Part shown: one piece after another, positions 1 through 8,194 of the stretch
Position numbering within the stretch: the first letter of the stretch is position 1
Layout: every line of letters begins with the position of its first letter
NCBI GenBank assembly: GCA_902826685.1
Contig: CADEFT010000006.1
Coordinates: 158,972-222,971 of the forward strand
Direction: 5' to 3'
DNA length: 64,000 nt
Source of the DNA: an uncultured Acidobacteriota bacterium
GTDB taxonomy: Bacteria; Acidobacteriota; Terriglobia; Bryobacterales; Bryobacteraceae
Program-made: the position numbers and the translations under genes
Notes under the pieces: model-generated
The model's database searches: none
Told to the model about the DNA's origin: nothing
The model's input: the letters and a program-made list of their open reading frames with translations, nothing else

Positions 1-138
1 GGTCACGCCGCTGCTGGAATAAAGCCGGATTACCGCGCCGTCGCGCTCAAAGCGGTCCGCCTGCAAACGGAAGCCACTGGTGAGCACAACCTGTTCTCCG
101 GCCCAGAGCGCGGCGGCGGACAGGAGAATCGACAGCAT
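1..138 (-). CDS. secreted protein, N-terminal part only (cut by window edge)
   Basis: The minus strand from an ATG at 136-138 stays open to the window edge, giving 46 residues that start MLSILLSAAALWAGEQVVLT. The first 13 or so residues look like a short signal peptide with an A-L-W-A cleavage region. The visible mature part reads as a small beta-rich domain (GFRLQADR, then VIRLYSSSG). Some acidobacterial secreted lytic transglycosylases begin with a domain of this flavour, but the catalytic part would lie outside the window, so that is only a guess. It lies 33 bp downstream of the JAMM-like gene on the same strand and may be cotranscribed with it. Confidence 0.6.
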   Translation of the reverse strand, partial: MLSILLSAAALWAGEQVVLTSGFRLQADRFERDGAVIRLYSSSGVT

Positions 139-171
139 GGGCAGTTATCTACATTGACGCACAAAAGGGCG

Positions 172-1356
172 CTAGCGTGCACCCCGTTCGATTTGCCGTT
201 CGATCCGGGCCACCGAGCTTTCCAGATTCTGCGAGCGCTGCACTTCCATCTCGATCTGCGCCCGCAGCTTACGGATCTCCGCCAGCAGCTCCTCGCGCCG
301 CGCCCGCGTTTCGAGCAGTTCCTTGGACGCTTCCTTGGGAACCGGGGCTCCCACAAACCGCGCCAGCTCCTGAATGGGCGTATCGTCGTCGCGATTCACC
401 ACCAGCTTCACGGTGATGTCTTCACTCAACCGGCCGTAGTTGATGAAGCCTTTGCGGGCCGTATCGCGATCAAGTGAAACCGGCGCCAGCGGACGTCCAT
501 CGGTGATGTAGAGCGTCGCGTTCTGCGCCTTGCGAATAGTAGAACTCTCGCGGTCCCATTCAATGCGAAGCTGCCCCTTGGCGTCCTCCAGCCGCAGTTG
601 CAGAGTTTCGGCCGCGTCGCGGCCGGCGGCCCGGCGCATCGGGATGGCCAGCACCAGCGCGCCGCACAACAGAACGCCCAGGCAGGCATAGCCCCAGCCT
701 GGAATCCGGCGCCAGACCGCCGGCCGCAGGGCCGCCACCTGAGGACGCGGCGGCACGCCCGAACCCGCCGCGGCCGCTTCGGGTCCCTCCACCATCGGCA
801 TTTCGATCGGCGGGAACTCGGTGCCCGTCAAAGTGCGCCGCGCAGGTTCGGGCAGCAATTGACCATCGGCGCCGCGAAGGAACACCGCCGCTTCGGTCGC
901 AAATCCTTTCCGGGTGTGCAAAACCATGCAGACTCGGTTGGGACCAGGAAAGAATTGATCGAACAGGTCGCGGTCCTCGTCGGTGAGAACCAGGCCCTTA
1001 CGCGTATGGGAAACGAAAAAGCCAACCGGCTCCAGCACCTGCAACGCCGGATCGCTCTCGGCGGCGCCCAGTTGATTGGCCAGCGCCTGCCGGTCGTCGT
1101 TTGAGAGCAGAAACGCAGGCCCGCGCGTGTGTTCGCATGCGATCGACCGCCACGCGAATACATGCACCTCGGCGCCCACGCGCCGTCCGAACAGAATCCC
1201 CCCGGCCTCCATCCCGCCGCGGCTCAATTTGCGCACGCCGGCATCGGCGAACGTCAAAATCTGCCGCAGAACCACGCGGGGAAATTCCACGGGAAGCGTG
1301 CCGTCCGCTCCGAAACGGACTGCTTCTGTCTCGCCATTCTGATAAGTTTCCATCAC
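172..1356 (-). CDS. membrane protein with degenerate JAMM/MPN-like domain and C-terminal coiled coil
   Basis: The protein has 394 residues from a GTG at 1356, or 393 from the adjacent ATG at 1353. A GGAGG lies 7 nt before the GTG and 10 nt before the ATG. Residues about 25-160 look like a JAB1/MPN (JAMM) fold: Glu50 before GGILFGR, then a stretch that keeps the exact HxHx7Sx2D spacing as Val115, His117, Thr125 and Asp128. The first metal-binding His is therefore Val and the Ser is Thr, so isopeptidase or peptidase activity is doubtful. A Pro/Ala-rich linker leads to one membrane segment near 218-238 (YACLGVLLCGALVLAIP). A beta-rich part and a heptad-like charged coiled coil (about 345-394) follow. 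The real function is unknown. It is divergent from moeA. Confidence 0.75.
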   Translation of the reverse strand: MMETYQNGETEAVRFGADGTLPVEFPRVVLRQILTFADAGVRKLSRGGMEAGGILFGRRVGAEVHVFAWRSIACEHTRGPAFLLSNDDRQALANQLGAAESDPALQVLEPVGFFVSHTRKGLVLTDEDRDLFDQFFPGPNRVCMVLHTRKGFATEAAVFLRGADGQLLPEPARRTLTGTEFPPIEMPMVEGPEAAAAGSGVPPRPQVAALRPAVWRRIPGWGYACLGVLLCGALVLAIPMRRAAGRDAAETLQLRLEDAKGQLRIEWDRESSTIRKAQNATLYITDGRPLAPVSLDRDTARKGFINYGRLSEDITVKLVVNRDDDTPIQELARFVGAPVPKEASKELLETRARREELLAEIRKLRAQIEMEVQRSQNLESSVARIERQIERGAR

Positions 1357-1474
1357 AAGCTAACCTCCGCCAATCTGCGCGCCCGCGGCGCAGCTTCGAG
1401 TGGGCACCTCGGCGGGTGATTTATTCGTGATTTTAGCGCAGAAGGCGGGCGTCGAACCTGCTTTTTCAGAGCGT

Positions 1475-1483
1475 TGGTACAAT
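1475..1483 (+). promoter_or_regulatory. extended -10 promoter of the moeA operon
   Basis: TG-G-TACAAT matches an extended -10 element and ends 7 nt before the moeA GTG. No good -35 or Shine-Dalgarno sequence is visible, so the transcript may start at or next to the start codon. Confidence 0.5.
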
Positions 1484-1490
1484 ACCCCGA

Positions 1491-2678
1491 GTGAACGCGT
1501 TATCGTTCCAGGACGCCAGGGGCACGGTGTTGGAAAAAGTACTGAGCCTGCGCGCCTACCCCACAGTGGAACGATTGGCCCTGTCGCGGGCAGCCGGCCG
1601 CGTGCTAGCCCTCGACGCCCTCGCCGATCGCGATTATCCCCCACTTGATCGTTCCGTCCGCGATGGTTTCGCCGTACGTTCGTCTGATTTGCCGGGCCGC
1701 CTCCAAGTCATCGGGGAGGTCCGCGCCGGTGAACCGTCCACGGCATCGGCCGGCCCAGGCCAGGCCATCGAAATCATGACCGGAGCCCCCATTCCAGACG
1801 GCGCCGACGCCGTGGTGATGGTGGAACACGTGACGCGTGAAGGCAACACGATTTTGACGGAACGAACCCAAGCCCCCGGCGATTTCATCAACCGGCGCGG
1901 CTCGGAATCGCGACAGCGAACCGTCGTCGTACCAAAGGGCGTAGTGCTCACCTACCCACGCATCGCCATGCTCGCCGCCATCGGGATGACCGGGGTCACG
2001 GTCTATGCGAGGCCTCGCGTCGCCATCCTGTCGACGGGGGATGAGGTGGTCGATATCGCCGCCGCGCCGCTCGACTATCAGGTGCGCAATTCCAACGCCT
2101 GGTCGCTCGCCGCGCAAGTGGAACGGGCGGGCGGCGATCCGGTGGTGCTGCCGGTGGCGCGCGATGAATACAACCACACGCGCGCGCTCATCGAGCAAGG
2201 GCTCACCAGCGACCTGCTGCTGCTCTCGGGCGGCGTTTCCGCGGGCAAGTACGACATTGTGGAGCGCGTGCTCGCCGATCTCGGCGCCGGGTTCTACTTC
2301 GACCGGGTGCGCATTCAGCCCGGCCAGCCGCTGGTCTTCGGCCGCGTGCGCGAGCGCTTTTTCTTTGGATTGCCCGGCAACCCGGCGTCCACCATGGTGA
2401 CGTTCGAAGTCTTTGCGCGCGCCGCGCTCGAACTGATCGCCGGCCGCTCTTCAAGTCCCCTGCCCTTCTGTTATGCACCGCTGACCAGGGACTTCCGCCA
2501 CAAGACCGGCCTCACCCGCTTTCTGCCGGCCGAACTGAAAGAGAATGGCCTTACCCCGGTGGCCTGGCAAGGCTCAGGCGACGTCGCCGCCATGGCCCGT
2601 GCCAATGCCTATCTTGTGGCGGACGCCGATCGGGAAGCCTGGACGGCCGGTGAGATGATAGCGGTTCTGCCCCAATGA
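1491..2678 (+). CDS. moeA: molybdopterin molybdenumtransferase MoeA
   Basis: MoeA inserts molybdate into adenylylated molybdopterin to finish the molybdenum cofactor in the cytoplasm. The 395 residues match the usual family length. The N-terminal domains carry DYPPLDRSVRDGFAVRSSD (about 44-62) and the conserved MTGAPIPDGADAVVMVEH. The central MoCF domain has ILSTGDEV (near 177), LLLLSGGVSAGKYD and GLPGNPASTMVTFEVF. A C-terminal domain IV follows. The start is GTG and agrees with where family members begin. Its stop overlaps the moaC ATG by 4 bp (ATGA), which suggests translational coupling. No moaA, moaE or mobA is in the window. Confidence 0.96.
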   Translation: MNALSFQDARGTVLEKVLSLRAYPTVERLALSRAAGRVLALDALADRDYPPLDRSVRDGFAVRSSDLPGRLQVIGEVRAGEPSTASAGPGQAIEIMTGAPIPDGADAVVMVEHVTREGNTILTERTQAPGDFINRRGSESRQRTVVVPKGVVLTYPRIAMLAAIGMTGVTVYARPRVAILSTGDEVVDIAAAPLDYQVRNSNAWSLAAQVERAGGDPVVLPVARDEYNHTRALIEQGLTSDLLLLSGGVSAGKYDIVERVLADLGAGFYFDRVRIQPGQPLVFGRVRERFFFGLPGNPASTMVTFEVFARAALELIAGRSSSPLPFCYAPLTRDFRHKTGLTRFLPAELKENGLTPVAWQGSGDVAAMARANAYLVADADREAWTAGEMIAVLPQ

Positions 2679-3136
2679 AAAAACTCTCGCACTACGACCG
2701 CAAGGGAACCGCCCGCATGGTGGATGTGTCGGCCAAGGCCAACACCAGGCGCACGGCCCGCGCCCAGGCTTTCGTCAAGATCGCGCCCGCCGTGCTGGCC
2801 AGGCTGCCCGCCAATCCCAAAGGCAATCCACTCGAAATCGCCCGCTTTGCCGGCATCGCCGCCGCCAAGAAAACCTCCGAGCTGATTCCGCTCTGCCATC
2901 CCCTGATGATTTCCCACGCCGACGTGGAAGCCACCGTCGAACCGGGCGGCGTTCGCCTCACATCGACGGTAACCATCACCGGGCCGACGGGCGTCGAAAT
3001 GGAAGCGCTCACCGCGGCGGCGGTGGCGGCATTGACGGTTTACGACATGACCAAGGCGCTCGACAAGGGCATCGAGATACAGGATCTTTACCTGCTCGAA
3101 AAAACCGGCGGCAAGAGCGGAACATACAAGCGATGA
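2675..3136 (+). CDS. moaC: cyclic pyranopterin monophosphate synthase MoaC
   Basis: MoaC acts with MoaA to turn GTP into cyclic pyranopterin monophosphate, the first step of molybdenum cofactor synthesis. The 153-residue length is typical. Signature residues are present: SELIPLCHPLMISH at 68-81 (Cys74-His75) and a second block with VEMEALTAAAVAALTVYDM followed by TKALDKG, including Met109-Glu110, Asp124 and Lys127. ATGA overlaps join it to moeA upstream and mogA downstream, so the three genes are read as one operon. Confidence 0.97.
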   Translation: MKKLSHYDRKGTARMVDVSAKANTRRTARAQAFVKIAPAVLARLPANPKGNPLEIARFAGIAAAKKTSELIPLCHPLMISHADVEATVEPGGVRLTSTVTITGPTGVEMEALTAAAVAALTVYDMTKALDKGIEIQDLYLLEKTGGKSGTYKR

Positions 3137-3618
3137 TCCGCGCCGCGATTCTCACCATCAGCGACAAAGGCTTTCGCGGGGAGCGCGAAGACCGCTCCGG
3201 CCCCGCCATCGCCGCCCGTGTGACCGAGCTTGGCTGGCGGGTGGTGAAGACCGAAGTGATCCCCGACGATCGCGAGATGATCTCGCAGCGCCTGCGCGCG
3301 CTGGCCGATCACAACGAAGCCGCCGTCATTTTCACCAGCGGCGGCACCGGCGTCGCCGAACGTGACGTAACGCCCGAAGCCACGCGCGCCGTGATCCACC
3401 GCGAACTGCCGGGTTTCGGCGAACGCATGCGAGCCGAGGGCCGCCAAATCGCTCCCATGGCCGACCTGAGCCGAGCGCTGGCGGGCACTCGCGGCCAAAC
3501 GCTGATCGTGAACCTGCCCGGGTCTCCCAAAGGCGCCCTGGAATCCTTGAATGCTATCGTGGGCTTGGTGCCTCACGTGCTAGATCTTCTTGTCGGCAAG
3601 ACGGAGCATTCCCAATGA
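3133..3618 (+). CDS. mogA: molybdopterin adenylyltransferase, MogA/MoaB family
   Basis: This 161-residue MoCF-domain protein adenylylates molybdopterin so that MoeA can load molybdate. It starts with AAILTISDKGFRGEREDRSG, and has the family core FTSGGTGVAERDVTPEAT and a C-terminal LPGSPKGALESLNAIVGLVP. MogA and MoaB share this fold and cannot be told apart firmly by eye. The position directly after moaC with 4-bp overlaps on both sides supports a cofactor role. Confidence 0.94.
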   Translation: MIRAAILTISDKGFRGEREDRSGPAIAARVTELGWRVVKTEVIPDDREMISQRLRALADHNEAAVIFTSGGTGVAERDVTPEATRAVIHRELPGFGERMRAEGRQIAPMADLSRALAGTRGQTLIVNLPGSPKGALESLNAIVGLVPHVLDLLVGKTEHSQ

Positions 3619-4667
3619 AGATTCCTCGATTGGCGGCGGCAATTGGCGTGGCCGGCGCGATGTTTCTGCTCGCGCAGGATCCAAACGACACGATTTACCG
3701 CCAGTTCATTACCAACGTGGTGGCGCCCACCATCGTTCTCGATAGTGAAGGGCGCATCGTGAACGGGTTGCAGCAGCATGATTTCGTGCTCAAGGACAAC
3801 GGCAAGCTGCAGGACATCAAGGTCGACGTGGCGTTTCAGCCCATCGATGTGGTCATGGTTCTGCAAGCCGATGGGGCTTCGGAAGAGGTTCTGCCGCGGG
3901 TGAAGAAGCTGGCGCCGCTGCTTGAGAACCTGGTCATCGGCGAGCAGGGCACCGTCGCCATCATCGCCTTCGATCACCGTATCCGAGTCATGCAGGATTT
4001 CACCTCCGACGGCGCCAAGATCAAAGCGGGCCTGGAGAAGATTAACGCCGGCAGTTCTTCAGCCCGTCAATGGGACGCCGTCAACGAAGCCGCGCGCATG
4101 CTGTCCAAACGCGACAAGAACCGGCGCCGCATCATTCTGCTGATCGCCGAAACGCGCGATAAGGGCAGCGAAGGCCGCGGACGCGAGACGCTGCTGCAGG
4201 TGGAGATTAACAACGTCCAGGTCTACACCGTCAACATGAGCCGCTTCGTGAATACGCTGATGGCGAAGACGCCCGTCCCGCGGCCCGATTCGATCCCGCC
4301 TTCAGCCCGCCACATGCCGGCCGGCGGCGCCGCCACCCCTACCACCATGCAGCAATATCACGGCACCGGCAACGTGCTGCCCGCGTTTGTCGAAGTGTTC
4401 CGCCAGGCCAAAGCGGTGTTCATTCCCAACCCCGCCGAAGTGTTGACCAAATTTACCGGCGGCGCCGAGTTCGGCTTCGTCAGCCAGAAGGCGCTTGAAG
4501 AAGCCGTCAGCCGGATCGGCGAGGAACTCCACAGCCAATACCTGTTGAGTTACAACCCCAACAATAAGGTGGAAGGCGGCTGGCACGAGATTCGAGTCGA
4601 AGTACGGCGGCCGGATCTGAAGGTCCGCACGCGGCCTGGCTATTGGCTCGCGGGCGTTCCGAATTAA
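3615..4667 (+). CDS. secreted VWFA-related protein
   Basis: The protein has 350 residues with an N-terminal signal peptide (IPRLAAAIGVAGAMFLLAQ). A short beta domain (APTIVLDSEGRIVNGLQQHDF) precedes a von Willebrand A-like domain from about residue 77. The expected DxSxS metal site is replaced by MVLQADGAS, so metal-dependent ligand binding may be lost. The end has the SQYLLSYNP and RPGYW motifs typical of the large VWFA-related family of Acidobacteria. No substrate is known. Its ATG overlaps the mogA stop, which is odd for an exported protein. Its TAA overlaps the stop of the facing SMP-30 gene. Confidence 0.85.
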   Translation: MKIPRLAAAIGVAGAMFLLAQDPNDTIYRQFITNVVAPTIVLDSEGRIVNGLQQHDFVLKDNGKLQDIKVDVAFQPIDVVMVLQADGASEEVLPRVKKLAPLLENLVIGEQGTVAIIAFDHRIRVMQDFTSDGAKIKAGLEKINAGSSSARQWDAVNEAARMLSKRDKNRRRIILLIAETRDKGSEGRGRETLLQVEINNVQVYTVNMSRFVNTLMAKTPVPRPDSIPPSARHMPAGGAATPTTMQQYHGTGNVLPAFVEVFRQAKAVFIPNPAEVLTKFTGGAEFGFVSQKALEEAVSRIGEELHSQYLLSYNPNNKVEGGWHEIRVEVRRPDLKVRTRPGYWLAGVPN

Positions 4668-5662
4668 GGAAGCTGGTAGCCCTTCTTGTTGACCCGAACG
4701 CGGTGAACGCTGCCACCTTCGGTGATGTACAGCATGTTCGCATCCGCCCCGCGTCCGAAGCCAACGTTGGTGGGTAAATTCTTCGTGGGCAGGAACGCAA
4801 GTTCCCTACCTTCGGGATGGTAAACGACAATGCCCGGCCGGCTGATGCGCCGCACGGCGACGTAAAGATTGCCGTCCACATCGGCCGCGAGTCCATCCGG
4901 GCCGTCTTCGGGCGCATAGTCGGCCATCACTTTTCGAAACTTGGCCGTGCCATCGGCGGCCAGATCGTAGGCGAGCAGAGCCATGCGTCCGCGGTGCACG
5001 GGAGCGCTTTCGGGCACCCGTCCGATGGCGGTGGTTCCATTCTCGTTCGAAACCACGTAGAGCGTGCGCTGGTCGGGCGACACGCAAACGCCGTTGGGCT
5101 TGCCGGCGTCGGTGATGATGCGATGAATCGAACGGTCCGGATCCACGCGGTACACCGCCTGAAACGGCTGATCGATGGCCTCATGGCCCAGGTAGCGGGG
5201 ATCGCTGAAATAGACGCGGCCCTTTTCGTCGATGGTGATGTCGTTGGGTGAATTCAGCGGACGGCCTTCGAACAGCCCGGCGAGGATTTCCGCCTTGCCG
5301 GTGCGCATGTCGGTACGTGTGATGCGGCGTCCGCCGTAGTCGGCCCCTTCGGCCGCAAGCAGGCGGCCCTGTGCATCGAACTTGAGCCCATTCGACATGC
5401 CGCTGGGGGACCGGTAGACCGACACCTGCCCGGTCCTGGGGTCGTATTTCATGATGTGGCCGGCCTGCATGCCGGAGGCGTGTGTAAACGTGATGTCGCT
5501 GAAATAGACGGTCCCATCGGGAGCCGACGTCACGCCTTCGGTCAGAATGCCGCCGGTAAAGATCTGTTCGAGCCGCGCTCCGGCCGGAAGAATCGAAGGA
5601 TCGCCGGAAGGCGGCGCCTGCGCATAGAGCGGCGCCAGTAGAGTCAATAAAGCGAGCGTCAT
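4664..5662 (-). CDS. secreted SMP-30/gluconolactonase-like beta-propeller protein
   Basis: The protein has 332 residues with a signal peptide (LALLTLLAPLYAQA). It reads as a six-bladed SMP-30/LRE propeller. Likely metal ligands are Glu in GILTEGVTS, Asn in NSPNDITIDEKGRVYFSD and Asp in GPDGLAADVDGNLYVAV. Family members hydrolyse sugar lactones or other esters with a divalent metal. The substrate is not visible here. It is the last gene of a minus-strand run, 15 bp after the aldo/keto reductase, a pairing consistent with periplasmic sugar oxidation. Its TAA overlaps the facing VWFA stop by 4 bp. Confidence 0.85.
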   Translation of the reverse strand: MTLALLTLLAPLYAQAPPSGDPSILPAGARLEQIFTGGILTEGVTSAPDGTVYFSDITFTHASGMQAGHIMKYDPRTGQVSVYRSPSGMSNGLKFDAQGRLLAAEGADYGGRRITRTDMRTGKAEILAGLFEGRPLNSPNDITIDEKGRVYFSDPRYLGHEAIDQPFQAVYRVDPDRSIHRIITDAGKPNGVCVSPDQRTLYVVSNENGTTAIGRVPESAPVHRGRMALLAYDLAADGTAKFRKVMADYAPEDGPDGLAADVDGNLYVAVRRISRPGIVVYHPEGRELAFLPTKNLPTNVGFGRGADANMLYITEGGSVHRVRVNKKGYQLP

Positions 5663-5677
5663 CGGCCTAAGATCGTA

Positions 5678-6802
5678 TCATTTCGATGCCGCCAAAGGCA
5701 GATTGTCCTTGGCGATATCGAGATTCACGATTTCGGAAATGACGGCGCTGAGCTTGGGATTACGCAGCGCCCAGGCGTAAGCTTTCTGCGGACGCTTCAA
5801 GGGACCGGGTACGGCGGTTTCGATCTTCTGCACGCGCTCGGGCGGGTCTGCCGGGCCGTTGCTCCGGCCGCTGTACACAGGCTTTGCGACTTTCATGGCA
5901 ATCACACCCATACCCGCGGCGCGAGCTTTTTCGAGTCCTGCATCCACATAGCCATGGTTGACGATGTTGTAAGCCACCATCGCCGCCGCGTACTTGCCCG
6001 TTCCAGCCGCCGCTTCGAGCACTCCGCCCGGGTCGTTGTGCGACGAAACCCCAAGAAAGCGCGCCTTCCCCGCCTTCTTCACGGCTTCGAAGGCATCGAA
6101 AATCTCCGGATAATTCTTCAGCTCATAGCCCGAGCAGGCGCCGTGCGGACACATCAGCAGGTCCACGTGATCGGTGCCCAGCCGGGCCAGGCTTTCATCC
6201 AGCGAATCGAGAATGATCTGGCGGTAGTTCTTACCGCGATCGATGCCGCGCCCGTACTTCTTCTCCATCACGTTGGCCAGCGCGGCCTGCTCCATTTCTT
6301 CTTTCTGTCCGTTGAAGTAATTGCACCAATAGTCGGGATCGAGCGCGCGCCGCCGTTCGATCTCCTCGGTTGCTTTCGCTCGTATTTTCTTTTGCTCGGA
6401 TTCGGACAAGCTCTTGAAAATATCCTGATAGAGCTTGTTGCGGTTGATATCCCACAGGCTGATCTTCGTGTTGAGGAAGAACGAATCGCGCTTGCGCGCC
6501 TTCAGCACCTGGCTATAACCTTTCTCGCTGGCCGTGCGGCCGTAGGCGGGCGCGGTGTCGAGATAATTCAGGCCCTGATCGAGCGACCACAACACGTGAT
6601 CGTAGTTGGTGGGACTGATGGTGTTGCCGCCCATCACCACTTCCGACACCATGAAGCCGGTGCGCCCCAACTGACGGTACGCCATGCCCGATTGCCGGTT
6701 GCGCCATTCGCCCGCCGTGGACGGTGGAGCGGCATCAGCCTTGGCGGCGACAGCCGAGGCCATAGCCGCTTGCAGGAACTCTCTTCGGGATGTCCGCGTC
6801 AT
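5678..6802 (-). CDS. Tat-exported aldo/keto reductase
   Basis: The protein has 374 residues. Its N-terminus has a twin-arginine signal (TSRREFLQAAMASAVAA). The AKR barrel follows, with the catalytic tetrad visible as Asp in YLDTAPAYG, Tyr in the same block, Lys in FLNTKISL and His in LLMCPHGAC. Later landmarks are ARFLGVSSHND and GMGVIAMKVAKP. An unusually charged insertion of about 60 residues lies between the Lys and the His, around SESEQKKIRAKATEEIERRR. Export by Tat fits an enzyme folded with its cofactor. The substrate is unknown. It sits between a GlcD-like oxidase and an SMP-30 lactonase. Confidence 0.88.
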   Translation of the reverse strand: MTRTSRREFLQAAMASAVAAKADAAPPSTAGEWRNRQSGMAYRQLGRTGFMVSEVVMGGNTISPTNYDHVLWSLDQGLNYLDTAPAYGRTASEKGYSQVLKARKRDSFFLNTKISLWDINRNKLYQDIFKSLSESEQKKIRAKATEEIERRRALDPDYWCNYFNGQKEEMEQAALANVMEKKYGRGIDRGKNYRQIILDSLDESLARLGTDHVDLLMCPHGACSGYELKNYPEIFDAFEAVKKAGKARFLGVSSHNDPGGVLEAAAGTGKYAAAMVAYNIVNHGYVDAGLEKARAAGMGVIAMKVAKPVYSGRSNGPADPPERVQKIETAVPGPLKRPQKAYAWALRNPKLSAVISEIVNLDIAKDNLPLAASK

Positions 6803-6814
6803 CCCTATACTCTA

Positions 6815-8194
6815 TTACGCCGGCGGAACAGGGAAGAGCGTGCCGCGGCCCAGCAGCCACTTCGGATCGAGCCGGCGCTTGACCGCCATCATCGAGTCGA
6901 GCTGCTGGCGCGAATATTGCAGCTCCAGGAAATGCGCCTTGCGTTTCCCCAGGCCGTGTTCGGCCCCAACGGTGCCGCCAAGCGTCACCGCGTGCGTGGC
7001 AAAAGCCGTCATCAATTCCTTGCCGCGATCGAATTCTTCCTGGCAGGTAGGCAGGATGTTCACATGCACGTGCGCATCGCCGATGTGGCCGAAGATCACG
7101 TAGCGGCCGGGAAACTGCTCGTCGAGCCGTCGCCGGTAAAACGCCATCATCTCGCCGTTCTTGGCGATGGGCACCGCGAAATCGGACCCCAGCTTCAGGA
7201 AGCCGTTACGGCGCACGGTGTCGTTCACCGCTTCAGGCAGCGCATGGCGGAAACGCCGGAACCGTTCGCGATCGGCGGCGGTGCTGGCAAACCAGCTCGC
7301 TTCGCCCATCGCTTCGGCCGCGTCCAAACGATCAAGCCACGCATCGACTTCCGGCGAGTCTTCGGAATCGAGCTCCTGCTCGATCAGAAGCGCGCCACGC
7401 GCCTCGCCCGGCGTCTCGGGATACTTCGGCCGCAGCAGCTCAATGGACCCCGCGTCGAGATATTCCAGCATGCGCAAACGGTCCACACCGCGCCATGCCT
7501 CGACCGCCGCCAGAGCGCCCGCCTCGGAGGCGAAGAAGACGACGCCGGTGAGCAGATGCGCGACGTTCGGAAGCAGCCGCACCTCGGCTTCGGTAACGAC
7601 ACCGAGCGTCCCTTCGCTGCCGATGAAAAGATCCAGATAATCCATGCCCGGCTTGAGCCAATAACCGGCCGAATGCTTGGTGGTGGCGGGCATCGGCAGC
7701 GACGGGATCTCGAAGGGAGCCGCCTGGCCGCGCTTCAATTCGAGCACCGTGCCGTCGATGAGCACCACCGTCATCCCCATCACGTGACGCCGCGTGTCGC
7801 CGTAGCGAAAGCTGCGCGACCCGCTGGCATTGGTGGCGATCGTGCCGCCGAGCGCCGCCGAATACTCGGTTGGATCGGGCGCGTAAAACTGGCCGGTGGG
7901 CACGGCCGCCGCCTGTAGATCTTTCAACGAAACCGCCGCGCCCACACGCGCGCTCGACTGGCCGATTTCGAGTTGGCGGAACTTCTCCACCGAAACCACC
8001 CAGCCACCCTGGGCGCATCGGCCTCCGGCCACTCCCGTGCCCGCGCCGGCCACGGTGACGGGTACCGCATTGGCGTGCGCACGCTCAAGCACGTCGCGCA
8101 ATTCCTCAACCGATTCGGGAGCGAACAACGCTTCGGCTTCCCCCTGATAGCCCGAAGCGTCTTCGAGGTAAGAGACCGGTACGGCGAACATCAC
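6815..8194 (-). CDS. FAD-linked oxidase, GlcD/D-lactate dehydrogenase family
   Basis: The protein has 459 residues from GTG at 8194, or 458 from the ATG next to it. The N-terminal half is an FAD-binding type 4 (PCMH) domain with VTVAGAGTGVAGG, LGGTIATNASGSRSFRYGD and GSEGTLGVVTEAEVRLLP. The C-terminal half is the FAD-oxidase C domain, with HIGDAHVHVNILP and a terminal VGAEHGLGKRKAHFL. The family oxidises 2-hydroxy acids such as glycolate or D-lactate and passes electrons to the respiratory chain. GlcE and GlcF partners are absent, so a single-subunit enzyme is more likely than a glycolate oxidase complex. Its start overlaps the RNase J stop by 4 bp. Confidence 0.9.
   Translation of the reverse strand: MMFAVPVSYLEDASGYQGEAEALFAPESVEELRDVLERAHANAVPVTVAGAGTGVAGGRCAQGGWVVSVEKFRQLEIGQSSARVGAAVSLKDLQAAAVPTGQFYAPDPTEYSAALGGTIATNASGSRSFRYGDTRRHVMGMTVVLIDGTVLELKRGQAAPFEIPSLPMPATTKHSAGYWLKPGMDYLDLFIGSEGTLGVVTEAEVRLLPNVAHLLTGVVFFASEAGALAAVEAWRGVDRLRMLEYLDAGSIELLRPKYPETPGEARGALLIEQELDSEDSPEVDAWLDRLDAAEAMGEASWFASTAADRERFRRFRHALPEAVNDTVRRNGFLKLGSDFAVPIAKNGEMMAFYRRRLDEQFPGRYVIFGHIGDAHVHVNILPTCQEEFDRGKELMTAFATHAVTLGGTVGAEHGLGKRKAHFLELQYSRQQLDSMMAVKRRLDPKWLLGRGTLFPVPPA

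Noticed and set aside
1357..1490. Molybdenum cofactor riboswitch before moeA
   Set aside because: The likely -10 ends 7 nt before the start codon, leaving no leader RNA to hold a riboswitch.
5954..7918. 654-codon open frame on the plus strand
   Set aside because: It lies antisense to the aldo/keto reductase and GlcD-like genes and has His/Arg/Gln-rich low-complexity composition typical of the complementary frame in GC-rich DNA. No family motif is visible.
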